Shown piece after piece: positions 47,997 to 56,144 of a DNA stretch of 64,000 bases. The DNA lies in the NCBI RefSeq assembly GCF_029846275.1, contig NZ_JARVWS010000002.1:1-64000 (forward strand), written 5' to 3'. Both the position numbers and the translations under genes were made by a program. The notes below the pieces were generated by a model that ran no database searches, was not told the origin of the DNA, and was given only the letters and a program-made list of their open reading frames with translations. This DNA is from Nocardioides sp. CER19. GTDB taxonomy: Bacteria > Actinomycetota > Actinomycetes > Propionibacteriales > Nocardioidaceae. Within the stretch, counting starts at the first letter, position 1, and each line of letters starts with the position of its first letter.

Positions 47997-48683
47997 TCAG
48001 AACCGCTTCCACCAGAGGTTGACGGCGTAGTCGACGTCGGTGCCGCTGTGGGTGGCGAGGACGGCGTCGGCGAGCTCGGGCGTGAACTCGATGCGCACCA
48101 CCGCCTCGAGGTCGGCCCGGGACGCGAACGACCAGCCCATGTCCACGGCCTCGCGGGTCCAGCCGCGGGTCGACCAGAACCGCTCGACCGCGTCCGGATC
48201 GACCGCCGGATAACCGCGCCGGAACCACGCGCCGAACGTCGAGCGGGTGGCGTCGTTGTCGATCACGAGGGCGGTCCCGCCCCGGCGTACGACGCGGTCG
48301 AGCTCGGCGAGGCCGGGCTCGCTGCCCGGCCCGAAGAAGTAGGCCCACCGCACGTGCACCACGTCGACGGACGCGGGTGGCAACGGGATCGCCTGGGCGA
48401 CGCCCTCGAGGACGGTGACGTTCGCGTTCCGCCGCGTACGGCGACGGGCGAGTGCGACCAGCGACGCGTGCGGCTCCACGCCGGTCACCGTGCGCGCCGT
48501 CTCCGCGAACCGCGGCAGGTGGTAGCCCGTGCCGCAGCCGAGGTCGAGCACGTCGCGGCCCGACCAGTCGCCGACGGACTCCATCGCGCCCCACAGCGCG
48601 CCGTGCGGGTCGGCCGCGTGGTTCTCGAGCTCGTAGGTCGCCGGGTGGTGCCAGATGTTGGGGCTCGGGATCGCCCCCGTCAT
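47997..48683 (-). CDS. Class I SAM-dependent methyltransferase
   Basis: The 228-residue protein has motif I VLDLGCGTGYHLPRF near residue 47, motif II VTGVEPHASLVALA, and VDVVHVRWAYFFGPGSEPGL. It is of the Methyltransf_11 type; the substrate is unknown. It is convergent with the MarR gene (6 bases between stops) and lies 5 bases downstream of the glyoxalase-like gene, so the two are probably one operon. Confidence 0.85.
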   Translation of the reverse strand: MTGAIPSPNIWHHPATYELENHAADPHGALWGAMESVGDWSGRDVLDLGCGTGYHLPRFAETARTVTGVEPHASLVALARRRTRRNANVTVLEGVAQAIPLPPASVDVVHVRWAYFFGPGSEPGLAELDRVVRRGGTALVIDNDATRSTFGAWFRRGYPAVDPDAVERFWSTRGWTREAVDMGWSFASRADLEAVVRIEFTPELADAVLATHSGTDVDYAVNLWWKRF

Positions 48684-48688
48684 CTGTG

Positions 48689-49348
48689 TCAGATCCGGAC
48701 CGTGCCGTTGGGGGTCGCGAAGTTCGCGGCCACCAGGCCGGGCGTGCCGTGCTCGGCGACCCAGCGGACCTCGACGTTCTCGGCCGGCTTCCCGGTCCAG
48801 GGGTCGACGCGGTCCCGGAGCGACTCGCCCACGTAGTCGCGCACCCGCTGCGGGTCACCGGAGATCTCCACCGCCGTCAGCGTGACGTCGGAGCCGGCGT
48901 TGCCGGGGTGCAGCTCGGCGGGCATCTCCCACTGCAGGAAGTAGGGGAGCTGCGGGTCGACGATCAGGTCGCTGAGGCCGATCTGCCGCCAGAGGAGCTC
49001 GGTCCCGTCGGGCTTGTGCCGGTTGCCCGGCTGGGCCGGGCGGCCGAGCCGCTCCTCGATCCGGCTGATGTCGTCCACCGAGATGACCCAGCCGAGCCAG
49101 CCGCCGCCGAGCGCCGACCGGGCCTTGACGGCCTGCCCGTAGGGAGCCTTGTCAGAGGCGGGGTGGTCCAGGCACTCCACGACCTCGAGGTAGATCCCAC
49201 CGCGCAGCGGCAGCGTGTAGTTGCGGGTACCGAAGCGCGGGTGGACGCCACCGTCCTCGAACTCCTGTCCCAGGAGCTCGCCGATGCGCTTCGCGGTGCC
49301 CACCAGCCCTTCGGGGCCGGCGGCGTAAGAGAGATGGTCCAGGCGCAT
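48689..49348 (-). CDS. Glyoxalase-like (VOC superfamily) protein
   Basis: The 219-residue protein begins [13 protein letters not shown] and has [22 protein letters not shown], the pattern of the Glyoxalase_3-type VOC fold with metal ligands His and Glu. A C-terminal half (about 120-219) follows with [17 protein letters not shown]. The reaction is unknown. It precedes the methyltransferase gene. Confidence 0.78.
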   Translation of the reverse strand: MRLDHLSYAAGPEGLVGTAKRIGELLGQEFEDGGVHPRFGTRNYTLPLRGGIYLEVVECLDHPASDKAPYGQAVKARSALGGGWLGWVISVDDISRIEERLGRPAQPGNRHKPDGTELLWRQIGLSDLIVDPQLPYFLQWEMPAELHPGNAGSDVTLTAVEISGDPQRVRDYVGESLRDRVDPWTGKPAENVEVRWVAEHGTPGLVAANFATPNGTVRI

Positions 49349-49443
49349 GCCAGGATTCTGAACACCTCCTGAGAAGCCCGCGACAGGGGGGTCCCAGTCT
49401 CTTGACATCGAGACTTAACCTTCCTCCCTTTCCGCCGCCTCCG

Positions 49444-50205
49444 TCAGCGCGGATCGGCGGGGTGCAGCGCGAGCGCCGACCGGGAGCGCACGTGCGCCTC
49501 GCAGTGGCGCGTGAGCTCGTCGTACGCCGCCTGTCCCATGAGCGCGACCAGCTCCGGCTCATGGGTGAGGTAGACGGGCTCGACGGCGGTGTGCGCCTCG
49601 GTGTTCCCGGAGCAGTACCAGTCCAGGTCGTGGCCACCCGGCCCCCAGCCTCGGCGGTCGTACTCGGTGATCGTCACCTCGGTGTAGGTCGACCCGTCCT
49701 GGCGCTCCACGTCGCGGAAGGCGCGCTTGAGCGGCAGCTGCCAGCAGACGTCCGGCTTGGTGTCGACGTGGGAGCGGTCCTGCTTCATCGCGAGGATGTG
49801 CAGCGCGCAGCCGGCTCCCTGCGGCGCACCCGGCCTGTTCTGGAAGACGCAGGCCTGCTGCCCGTCGGCGACGACGACGCGCGTCTTGCGGGCTCCCTCG
49901 TCGTCCTTCTCCACCCAGTCCTTCGTGCGCACCTCGCCCTCGGGCATGAGCTGCCACTCGTCCTCGGTCAGCTGGGCCACGAACCCGGCGACCCGCTTCT
50001 CGTCGGCCCGGTCGGCGAAGTGCGCGCCGAGGGTGCAGCACCCCATGTCGGGCGCATCGGAGTAGATGCCCTTGCAGCCGCCGCCGAAGATGCACTGGTA
50101 GGACGACGTCAGCCAGGTGAGGTCGCACCGCATGACCTCCGACTCGTCGTCGGGGTTGGTGAACTCCACCCAGGCGCGCGGGAAGTCCAGGGGCACCTCG
50201 GGCAT
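49444..50205 (-). CDS. Cysteine-rich DUF3109/YkgJ-like protein, unknown
   Basis: The 253-residue protein has ten cysteines, among them C27, C38, C44, C56 and C57 in the pattern RCDL, YQCIF, GGCKG, GCCTL, then ACVFQ, GCALH and [11 protein letters not shown]. This order resembles the DUF3109/YkgJ group, which may bind iron-sulfur or zinc. TACGAT lies 6 bases before ATG 50205 on its strand, a leaderless promoter. It is divergent from ppx with 75 bases between starts. The function is not known. Confidence 0.65.
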   Translation of the reverse strand: MPEVPLDFPRAWVEFTNPDDESEVMRCDLTWLTSSYQCIFGGGCKGIYSDAPDMGCCTLGAHFADRADEKRVAGFVAQLTEDEWQLMPEGEVRTKDWVEKDDEGARKTRVVVADGQQACVFQNRPGAPQGAGCALHILAMKQDRSHVDTKPDVCWQLPLKRAFRDVERQDGSTYTEVTITEYDRRGWGPGGHDLDWYCSGNTEAHTAVEPVYLTHEPELVALMGQAAYDELTRHCEAHVRSRSALALHPADPR

Positions 50206-50280
50206 GGGGAAATCGTACGTGCGGCCCGTTCGGACCTGCACCGAGCACGCCACGTACGCCGCGCCCGGTACGTTGGGGCC

Positions 50281-51222
50281 ATGCGTCTGGGCGTGCTGGA
50301 CATCGGCTCCAACACCGGGCACCTCCTCGTCGTCGACGCGCACGGGGGAGCGGCCCCGCTGCCGGCGTACTCGTTCAAGCAGCCGCTGCGGCTGGCCGAG
50401 CACCTCGACGAGACCGGTGCCGTGAGCCGCGAGGGGATCGAGGCGCTGACCGCCTTCACCCACGAGGCCGTCCGCGTCGCCGAGGACAAGGGCTGCGCCG
50501 AGATGCTCGGCTTCGCCACCTCGGCGGTCCGTGACGCCGACAACTCCCACGACGTGCTGGCCCATGTCGCCGACCGCACCGGCGTGACGATCGACGTGCT
50601 CAGCGGCGAGGACGAGGCCCGGCTGACGTTCCTGGCCGTACGCCGGTGGTTCGGCTGGTCGGCCGGACGACTGGCCGTCTTCGACATCGGCGGCGGCTCG
50701 CTCGAGCTGGCCGGCGGCTCCGACGAGGCGCCCGACGTGGCGTGGTCGCTGCCGCTCGGCGCCGCTCGGCTGGCCCGCGTCTTCGTCGGTACCGGTCCCG
50801 ACGAGGACGCCTTGCGCGACCTGCGCCGCCAGATCCGCGCCGACATCGCCCGCGACGCCGGCCACCTGATCCGGGCCGGCGTACCCGACCGGGCGGTCGC
50901 GACCAGCAAGACGTTCCGCAGCCTGGCGCGCATCTGCGGCGCCGCGCCGTCCGGCGAGGGCCCGCTCGTGAGCCGGGCGCTGCCGCTCGCCGAGCTGCGG
51001 GAGTGGTTGCCCAAGCTGATCGTGATGTCCCGCGACGAGCTGTGCGCCCTCCCGGGGGTCAGCGCGAGCCGCGCCCACCAGATCGTCCCCGGCGCGCTGG
51101 TGGCCGAGGCGTGCATGGACATCTTCGACCTGCCGGCGCTCGAGATCTGCCCGTGGGCGCTGCGTGAGGGCGTCATCCTGGAGCGCCTCGACCACCTGAG
51201 CTTCCTCGGGTCGGACCAGTGA
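50281..51222 (+). CDS. ppx: Exopolyphosphatase / pppGpp phosphohydrolase
   Basis: The 313-residue ASKHA protein has [16 protein letters not shown] at the start and [15 protein letters not shown] near residue 138, the two phosphate-binding loops of the Ppx/GppA family. It hydrolyses polyphosphate or (p)ppGpp. TACGTT lies 6 bases before ATG 50281. It is the short type found in actinobacteria, without the C-terminal HD-like domain. It overlaps the next gene by GTGA. Confidence 0.92.
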   Translation: MRLGVLDIGSNTGHLLVVDAHGGAAPLPAYSFKQPLRLAEHLDETGAVSREGIEALTAFTHEAVRVAEDKGCAEMLGFATSAVRDADNSHDVLAHVADRTGVTIDVLSGEDEARLTFLAVRRWFGWSAGRLAVFDIGGGSLELAGGSDEAPDVAWSLPLGAARLARVFVGTGPDEDALRDLRRQIRADIARDAGHLIRAGVPDRAVATSKTFRSLARICGAAPSGEGPLVSRALPLAELREWLPKLIVMSRDELCALPGVSASRAHQIVPGALVAEACMDIFDLPALEICPWALREGVILERLDHLSFLGSDQ

Positions 51223-52010
51223 CCCGGATCGGCCTCTCGACCGTCTCGGTCTACCCCGAGTCGACCGCGCACGCCTTCGCCTACGCGGCCGGCGTCGGCT
51301 ACGACGCCGTCGAGGTCATGGTGGGCGTCGACGGCCTCTCCCAGCAGGTCGAGGCGGTGCGCCAGCTCTCGGTCCACCACGAGATCCCGATCAGCGCCAT
51401 CCACGCTCCCTGCCTGCTCTTCACGCAGCGGGTGTGGGGCACCGAGCCGTGGGGCAAGCTCTACCGCTCCGCCGACATGGCCCACGCCGTGGGCGCCGGC
51501 ACCGTCGTGGTGCACCCGCCGTTCCGCTGGCAGAAGGAGTACGCCGCCGGGTTCGTCGCCGGCATCGAGCGGCTCGAGAAGGAGACCGGGCTGTTCTTCG
51601 CCGTCGAGAACATGTACCCCTGGAAGGCCTCCTCGCGCCGTGGCGTCGAGATGTACCTTCCGGGCCGCGACCCCTCCGACGAGTCCTACGCCAACGCCAC
51701 CATCGACCTCTCGCACGCCGCGATCGCCGGCGACGACATCGTGGAGATGGCGAAGCGGCTCGGGCCGCGGCTGCGCCACATCCACCTCACCGACGGCACC
51801 GGCTCGGCGAAGGACGAGCACCTCGTGCCCGGTCGCGGCAGCACCGGCGCGGACCGCTTCCTCCAGCACCTGGCCGGCAGCGGCTTCGACGGCGAGATCG
51901 TGGTCGAGATCAACACGCGCAAGGCCGCCACCAAGGCCGACCGCGAGGCCGACCTGCGCGAGTCCCTCGAGTTCGCCCGCCAGCACTTCGAGGCCGAAGC
52001 CTCGTCATGA
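51219..52010 (+). CDS. Xylose isomerase-like TIM-barrel protein
   Basis: The 263-residue protein has the AP endonuclease 2-type TIM-barrel pattern: [30 protein letters not shown] with a metal-binding glutamate, and [20 protein letters not shown]. It could be a sugar-phosphate isomerase or epimerase. GTG 51219 overlaps the ppx stop and its own stop overlaps the ABC ATPase start, so it belongs to a tightly coupled operon. Confidence 0.82.
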   Translation: MTRIGLSTVSVYPESTAHAFAYAAGVGYDAVEVMVGVDGLSQQVEAVRQLSVHHEIPISAIHAPCLLFTQRVWGTEPWGKLYRSADMAHAVGAGTVVVHPPFRWQKEYAAGFVAGIERLEKETGLFFAVENMYPWKASSRRGVEMYLPGRDPSDESYANATIDLSHAAIAGDDIVEMAKRLGPRLRHIHLTDGTGSAKDEHLVPGRGSTGADRFLQHLAGSGFDGEIVVEINTRKAATKADREADLRESLEFARQHFEAEASS

Positions 52011-52723
52011 GCGTCGGGCCGGCGGTCGAGGCGCGGGACCTCCGGGTCACCCGAGGCGGTCACGAGGTCCTGCACGGCATCGACTTCGCCGTCCCGGGCG
52101 GCGAGGTGACCGGCCTGCTCGGGCCGTCGGGCTGCGGCAAGACGACGCTCATGCGTGTGCTGGTCGGCGTCCAGGCACACGTGGAGGGCACCGTGACGGT
52201 CCTCGGCCAGCCGGCCGGGTCGCGCGGCCTGCGCTCGCGGATCGGCTACGTCACGCAGGCCGCGAGCGTCTACGACGACCTCAGCATCGTCGAGAACCTC
52301 GCCTTCTTCGCCCGGGTCCTCGGCGTCGGCCGGGACGAGATCCACCGCTGCATCGAGGCGGTCGACCTCGCCGGTCACGGCGACCAGGTGGTCCGCAACC
52401 TCTCGGGCGGCCAGCGGTCACGGGTGAACCTGGCGGTGGCCTTGCTGGGTGAGCCGGACCTGCTCGTCCTCGACGAGCCCACCGTCGGGCTCGACCCGGT
52501 CCTCCGCGAGTCGCTCTGGGCCACCTTCCACCGCCTGGCCGACGACGGCGCGGCGGTTCTCGTCTCGAGCCACGTGATGGACGAGGCCGAGCGCTGCGAC
52601 CGGCTGCTGCTCATGCGCGACGGGGCCTTCCTCGCCGAGGGGGCGCCGGCGGAGATCAAGCAGAAGGCCGGCGTCGATGACGTCGAGCAGGCCTTCCTCG
52701 CGATCGTGCGGGGTGCCGGATGA
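52007..52723 (+). CDS. ABC transporter ATP-binding protein
   Basis: The 238-residue ATPase has Walker A GPSGCGKTT, signature LSGGQRSRVNLAVALL, Walker B LLVLDEPTVGLDP and H-loop SSHVMDEAERC. This pattern belongs to exporter-type ABC-2 systems for drugs, lipids or polysaccharides. ATGA overlaps on both sides join it to the TIM-barrel and permease genes. Confidence 0.92.
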   Translation: MSVGPAVEARDLRVTRGGHEVLHGIDFAVPGGEVTGLLGPSGCGKTTLMRVLVGVQAHVEGTVTVLGQPAGSRGLRSRIGYVTQAASVYDDLSIVENLAFFARVLGVGRDEIHRCIEAVDLAGHGDQVVRNLSGGQRSRVNLAVALLGEPDLLVLDEPTVGLDPVLRESLWATFHRLADDGAAVLVSSHVMDEAERCDRLLLMRDGAFLAEGAPAEIKQKAGVDDVEQAFLAIVRGAG

Positions 52724-53460
52724 GCCCCCGCCGCACGCTCGCCGTCGCGGTGCGCGTCCTCGCCCAGGTCCGTCGCGACCCGCGGACCCTGGCGCTGCTC
52801 GTGCTGGTGCCGTGCCTGCTGATGACGCTGCTGTGGTGGATGTTCAAGGACGAGCCCGGGTTCAACCTCTTCGACCAGATCGCGCCGGCGCTGCTGGCGA
52901 TCTTCCCGTTCATCGTGATGTTCCTCGTGACGAGCGTGACGACGCTGCGGGAGCGGTCGGGCGGCACCCTCGAGCGGCTGCTCGCCATGCCGCTCGCCAA
53001 GCTCGACCTCCTGCTCGGCTACGCGCTCGCGTTCGGGCTGCTCGCGGCGATCCAGGCGGCGGCCGCCGTCGGGGTGAGCGTCGGCCTGCTCGGCCTCGAC
53101 ATCGAGGGCTCGGTCTGGCTGCTGGCCGTGGTCGGTATCGCCGACGCCGTGCTCGGCACCGCCCTCGGACTGTTCGTCAGTGCCTTCGCCCGGACCGAGT
53201 TCCAGGCGGTCCAGTTCATGCCGGCGCTCGTCGTGCCCCAGATCCTGCTGTGCGGGCTGCTCGTGCCGCGGGACGCGATGCCCGAGGTGCTCCACCGGAT
53301 CAGCGACGTGCTGCCGCTCTCCTACGCCGTCGATGCGATGAACGACCTCGCCGGCAGCGCGGCGACCGCCGACGTCTGGCGGAACCTCGCCGTCATCGCC
53401 GGCTTCGCGGTCGCGTTCCTGGCGCTCGGCGCCGCCACCCTCAAGCGGCGCACTGCCTAG
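52720..53460 (+). CDS. ABC-2 type transporter permease
   Basis: The 246-residue protein has six membrane segments and the ABC-2 signature LRERSGGTLERLLAMPLAKLDLLLG near residue 70, read in part. With the preceding ATPase it forms an efflux pump of DrrAB type; the substrate is unknown. Its TAG stop at 53458 doubles as the start of the proC -10 element. Confidence 0.9.
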   Translation: MSPRRTLAVAVRVLAQVRRDPRTLALLVLVPCLLMTLLWWMFKDEPGFNLFDQIAPALLAIFPFIVMFLVTSVTTLRERSGGTLERLLAMPLAKLDLLLGYALAFGLLAAIQAAAAVGVSVGLLGLDIEGSVWLLAVVGIADAVLGTALGLFVSAFARTEFQAVQFMPALVVPQILLCGLLVPRDAMPEVLHRISDVLPLSYAVDAMNDLAGSAATADVWRNLAVIAGFAVAFLALGAATLKRRTA

Positions 53461-53463
53461 ACT
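53458..53463 (+). promoter_or_regulatory. -10 element TAGACT overlapping the permease stop codon
   Basis: TAGACT begins with the permease stop TAG and ends 7 bases before ATG 53471 of proC. This is the leaderless promoter spacing seen elsewhere in the window and gives proC its own promoter. Confidence 0.6.
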
Positions 53464-53470
53464 CGCGCCC

Positions 53471-54274
53471 ATGTCCCGCTCCCGCATCGCGATCGTCGGC
53501 GTCGGCAACATGGGCGAGGCGGTGCTCTCCGGCCTCGTGAAGTCAGGGCACGCGCCCGAGGACCTCGCCGCCGGCGTGCGCCGCACCGAGCGCGGCGAGG
53601 AGCTGACCGCTCGCTACGGCGTGCGCGCCGGCTCCGCCGCCGAGGTGGCGGCCGCGGCCGAGATCGTCGTCCTCGGCATCAAGCCGTACGACGTCGTGAC
53701 GATGCTCCGCTCGCTCGACCTGAAGCCGGGTCAGCTCGTCGTGTCGCTCGCCGCCGGCATCACCACCGCCGCCATGGAGGCGGCGGTCCCCGACGGTGTC
53801 GCGGTCGTCAGGGTCATGCCGAACACGCCGTCGCTGGTCGGTGAGGGGATGTCGGTCGTGGCCGGCGGAGCGACCGCGGCCGAGGACGACGTGGCCGATG
53901 CGGTCGCGCTCATGAAGGCCGTCGGCGACGTGGCGGTCGTCCCGGAGAAGCAGGTCGACGCGGCCGCCGCGATCTCCGGTTCGGGGCCGGCCTACGTCTT
54001 CTACGTCGCGGAGGCGCTCGTCGAGGCCGGCGTCCACCTCGGCCTGCCGCGGGCGACCGCGGCGCAGCTGGTCACCCAGACCCTGGCCGGCTCGTCGCTG
54101 CTGCTGCGCGAGACCGGCGAGCACCCGGCGGTCCTGCGCGAGCAGGTCACCTCGCCCGGGGGCACCACGGCCGCCGCGCTGCACGCGCTGGAGTCGGCGG
54201 CGGTCCGGGCGGCGTTCCTCGACGCGACCCGCGCCAACCGCGACCGGTCGCGGGAGATCTCCGCCGAGGGCTGA
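53471..54274 (+). CDS. proC: Pyrroline-5-carboxylate reductase
   Basis: The 267-residue enzyme makes proline from pyrroline-5-carboxylate with NAD(P)H. The Rossmann motif IAIVGVGNMGEAVLSG starts the protein, RVMPNTPSLVGEGM lies near residue 117, and ISGSGPAYVFY and TSPGGTTAAALHALE are the family signatures. It follows the ABC genes after 10 bases but has its own probable promoter. Confidence 0.95.
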   Translation: MSRSRIAIVGVGNMGEAVLSGLVKSGHAPEDLAAGVRRTERGEELTARYGVRAGSAAEVAAAAEIVVLGIKPYDVVTMLRSLDLKPGQLVVSLAAGITTAAMEAAVPDGVAVVRVMPNTPSLVGEGMSVVAGGATAAEDDVADAVALMKAVGDVAVVPEKQVDAAAAISGSGPAYVFYVAEALVEAGVHLGLPRATAAQLVTQTLAGSSLLLRETGEHPAVLREQVTSPGGTTAAALHALESAAVRAAFLDATRANRDRSREISAEG

Positions 54275-54288
54275 GCCCCGCCAGCCGC

Positions 54289-54765
54289 TCAGCGGCCTCC
54301 GGAGGAGTGCACCTGGTCCGACCAGACCGCCCGGGCGCCGGACTCGCCGACGCGGTAGACCTGCACGCTGGTCGCGATCGCGGCGACGGCGGCCAGCGCG
54401 GCGACGGCGGTCGGCAGCCAGGCCCGTCCCGAGCTCGCCCGGTCGGCGGTCGTGCGCCGCGCGAGGACCGTGAGGACCAGCGCGAGGACGGCCAGCGGCA
54501 CCGCGAACCAGATGAGCTGGTCACCGAGCTGGGCGTGCCTCCCGGGGTCGCCGACATGCTTCTCCAGGGCCTCGCCGCTGGAGGTGGCGACCGGCACGAG
54601 CACCGCCGCGAGGGCGGCGATCCCGGTGACGAGGGGCCCGTAGTGCGCCCGCCAGCGGGGGACCAGAGCGAGGCCGAGGGTTCCGAGCGCGGCGAGCGGG
54701 AGCAGGACCACGACGGCGTGGACCACGAGGGGGTGGACGGGCAGGCCGTCGATCAGGTCGAGCAC
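54289..54765 (-). CDS. DUF2231 membrane protein
   Basis: The 158-residue protein has four membrane segments and the N-terminal GLPVHPLVVHAVVVLLPLA motif of DUF2231, whose histidines may bind a metal or heme. GTG 54765 is chosen because GGGGAGG lies 8 bases upstream; a TTG at 54798 would begin inside the adjoining tandem repeat. Function is unknown. Confidence 0.8.
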   Translation of the reverse strand: MLDLIDGLPVHPLVVHAVVVLLPLAALGTLGLALVPRWRAHYGPLVTGIAALAAVLVPVATSSGEALEKHVGDPGRHAQLGDQLIWFAVPLAVLALVLTVLARRTTADRASSGRAWLPTAVAALAAVAAIATSVQVYRVGESGARAVWSDQVHSSGGR

Positions 54766-54800
54766 CGCGCCACCCTCCCCGAGGGACCCTTGCGGCAACC

Positions 54801-54899
54801 TGACTGCTGGCTGACTGCTGGCTGACTGCTGGCTGACTGCTGGCTGACTGCTGGCTGACTGCTGGCCGACTGCAGGCCGACTGCAGGCCGACTGCAGGC
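54801..54899. repeat. 11-bp tandem repeat, 9 copies
   Basis: Six exact copies of TGACTGCTGGC (54801-54866) are followed by three exact copies of CGACTGCAGGC (54867-54899). The units differ at two bases, in two homogeneous blocks, which points to recent local expansion. The array lies between the start of the DUF2231 gene and the stop of the TetR gene (both on the minus strand), so it forms the DUF2231 upstream region. Confidence 0.97.
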
Positions 54900-54912
54900 A
54901 CCGGCCGCCCGG

Positions 54913-55587
54913 CTAGGGAGCCTCGGTACGCAGTGCGGCGAGGAGGCCGACCAGGTCGTCGACCACGCCCCGCACGACGGGCAGCCGGGAGAGCCGGGCC
55001 AGCCGGTCGACGAGCGGGACGGCCCGGGAGACGAGCAGCCGGGTCCGGTCCTGGTCCGGTGAGGCGTCGTAGACCCAGAAGAGCACCAGACCCATGTGGA
55101 GCATCCACAGCAGGCCGGGCAGCTCGGCGCGGACCGCCGGCGCGAGCTTGAGGTCGGAGCCGGCGACGACCCGCTCGAAGATCGCGATGCTCGCCTCGCG
55201 GGCCGGGGCAGACTCGGAGCTGAACGGTGAGAGCGGGCTGGCCGGGTCGGCCGCGTTGCGGAAGAACTGCCCCGCGAACCGGTGGTGCGGCGCGGCCACC
55301 GTCAGCCACGCGTCGAAGACGCCCGCGAGCCGGTCGGCGAACGAGCGCGACGACGCCAGGGCGGCCTCGGCGGCCGCGGCGTGCTCCTGCTGGATGCCGT
55401 CGTAGAACGCCTGGACCAGGTGCTCCTTCGACCCGAAGTAGTAGTAGGCGTTGCCGCTCGAGACGCCCGCCTCCGTCGCGATCGCCCGCATCGTCGTCTT
55501 GTCGTAGCCGTCGCGGCGGAACAGCCGCATCGCCGCGTCGAGGATGACCCGGCGGGTCTGCTCCGCCTTCGGCGTCAGGTCCGGCAC
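54913..55587 (-). CDS. TetR-family transcriptional regulator
   Basis: The 224-residue regulator has the helix-turn-helix TMRAIATEAGVSSGNAYYYF near residue 32 and a helical ligand-binding domain. GTG 55587 has TAGGCT 7 bases upstream on its strand, so its transcript is leaderless. It follows the small membrane gene in the same direction; the palindromes upstream of that gene are its likely operators. The ligand is unknown; YYYF-type members often respond to lipids or acyl-CoA. Confidence 0.9.
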   Translation of the reverse strand: MPDLTPKAEQTRRVILDAAMRLFRRDGYDKTTMRAIATEAGVSSGNAYYYFGSKEHLVQAFYDGIQQEHAAAAEAALASSRSFADRLAGVFDAWLTVAAPHHRFAGQFFRNAADPASPLSPFSSESAPAREASIAIFERVVAGSDLKLAPAVRAELPGLLWMLHMGLVLFWVYDASPDQDRTRLLVSRAVPLVDRLARLSRLPVVRGVVDDLVGLLAALRTEAP

Positions 55588-55597
55588 GGCGGCCAGC

Positions 55598-56023
55598 CTA
55601 GGCGCCCGCGCCGAGGGGTCCGCGCCGGCGCCAGCGGCAGCCGCGCAGGACGAGCGCGAGCAGGTGCCAGATGACGAAGGCCGGTGTACCGATCCACAGG
55701 CCGAACCACACGCTGAAGCAGAGGGCCGCGCCGAGCTCGTCCAGGCCGTCCGTCGCCACGGCCCCGATGGTGTCCACCGCGACCCAGGCTCCGACGTCCA
55801 CGACCCAGAGGAGCAGCACGGTGAGGATGTCCCGGCCGGGGTCCCGGGTGTCGACGGCGGCCATCGCCACGCTGCCGAGGCCGACGTACGCCGCGCCGAC
55901 GAGGAACAACCCCAGAGCGTCGGTCCACGGCGGTGCCAGCAGGAGCAGCCAGAGGAGGCCGGAGGCCAGCAGGCTGGCGAGCATCGCTCGGTCGAGCGGT
56001 GGCCGAGGTGTGCCGTCATCCAT
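55598..56023 (-). CDS. Small membrane protein, unknown
   Basis: The 141-residue protein has four membrane segments and a basic C terminus (RGCRWRRRGP). AAGAAGGG precedes ATG 56023. Its promoter (TTGAAC-17-TAGCGT) carries a TetR-type palindrome on the -35, and a second palindrome lies just before the ribosome-binding site, so it is probably the main target of the adjacent TetR protein. No family is recognised. Confidence 0.7.
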   Translation of the reverse strand: MDDGTPRPPLDRAMLASLLASGLLWLLLLAPPWTDALGLFLVGAAYVGLGSVAMAAVDTRDPGRDILTVLLLWVVDVGAWVAVDTIGAVATDGLDELGAALCFSVWFGLWIGTPAFVIWHLLALVLRGCRWRRRGPLGAGA

Positions 56024-56035
56024 GGTCGACCCTTC

Positions 56036-56051
56036 TTTGAACGCGTTCAAA
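56036..56051. promoter_or_regulatory. TetR-type operator 1
   Basis: TTTGAACGCGTTCAAA is a perfect 16-bp palindrome lying 12 bases upstream of ATG 56023, in the 5' leader of the small membrane gene. It shares TTGAAC-N2-GTTCAA with operator 2, centre to centre 45 bp. Confidence 0.75.
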
Positions 56052-56066
56052 CCACCGATGCCGCGG

Positions 56067-56095
56067 ACGCTAGCGAATGTTTTGAACATGTTCAA
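56067..56095 (-). promoter_or_regulatory. TetR-type operator 2 and leftward promoter
   Basis: TTGAACATGTTCAA (56082-56095) is a perfect 14-bp palindrome. Its left-reading copy supplies the -35 TTGAAC (complement of 56090-56095), followed after exactly 17 bp by TAGCGT (complement of 56067-56072). A protein bound here would block the promoter of the small membrane gene. It also lies 37 bp upstream of the deacetylase -10. Confidence 0.78.
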
Positions 56096-56144
56096 GTGGG
56101 ATGGCACGGGTTCGCCCCGTCCGCGCCGCGCTAGGTTCGACGCC

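Noticed and set aside
54766..54798. Longer DUF2231 start at TTG 54798
   Set aside because: It would begin at the edge of the tandem repeat without a ribosome-binding site, whereas GTG 54765 has GGGGAGG at good spacing.
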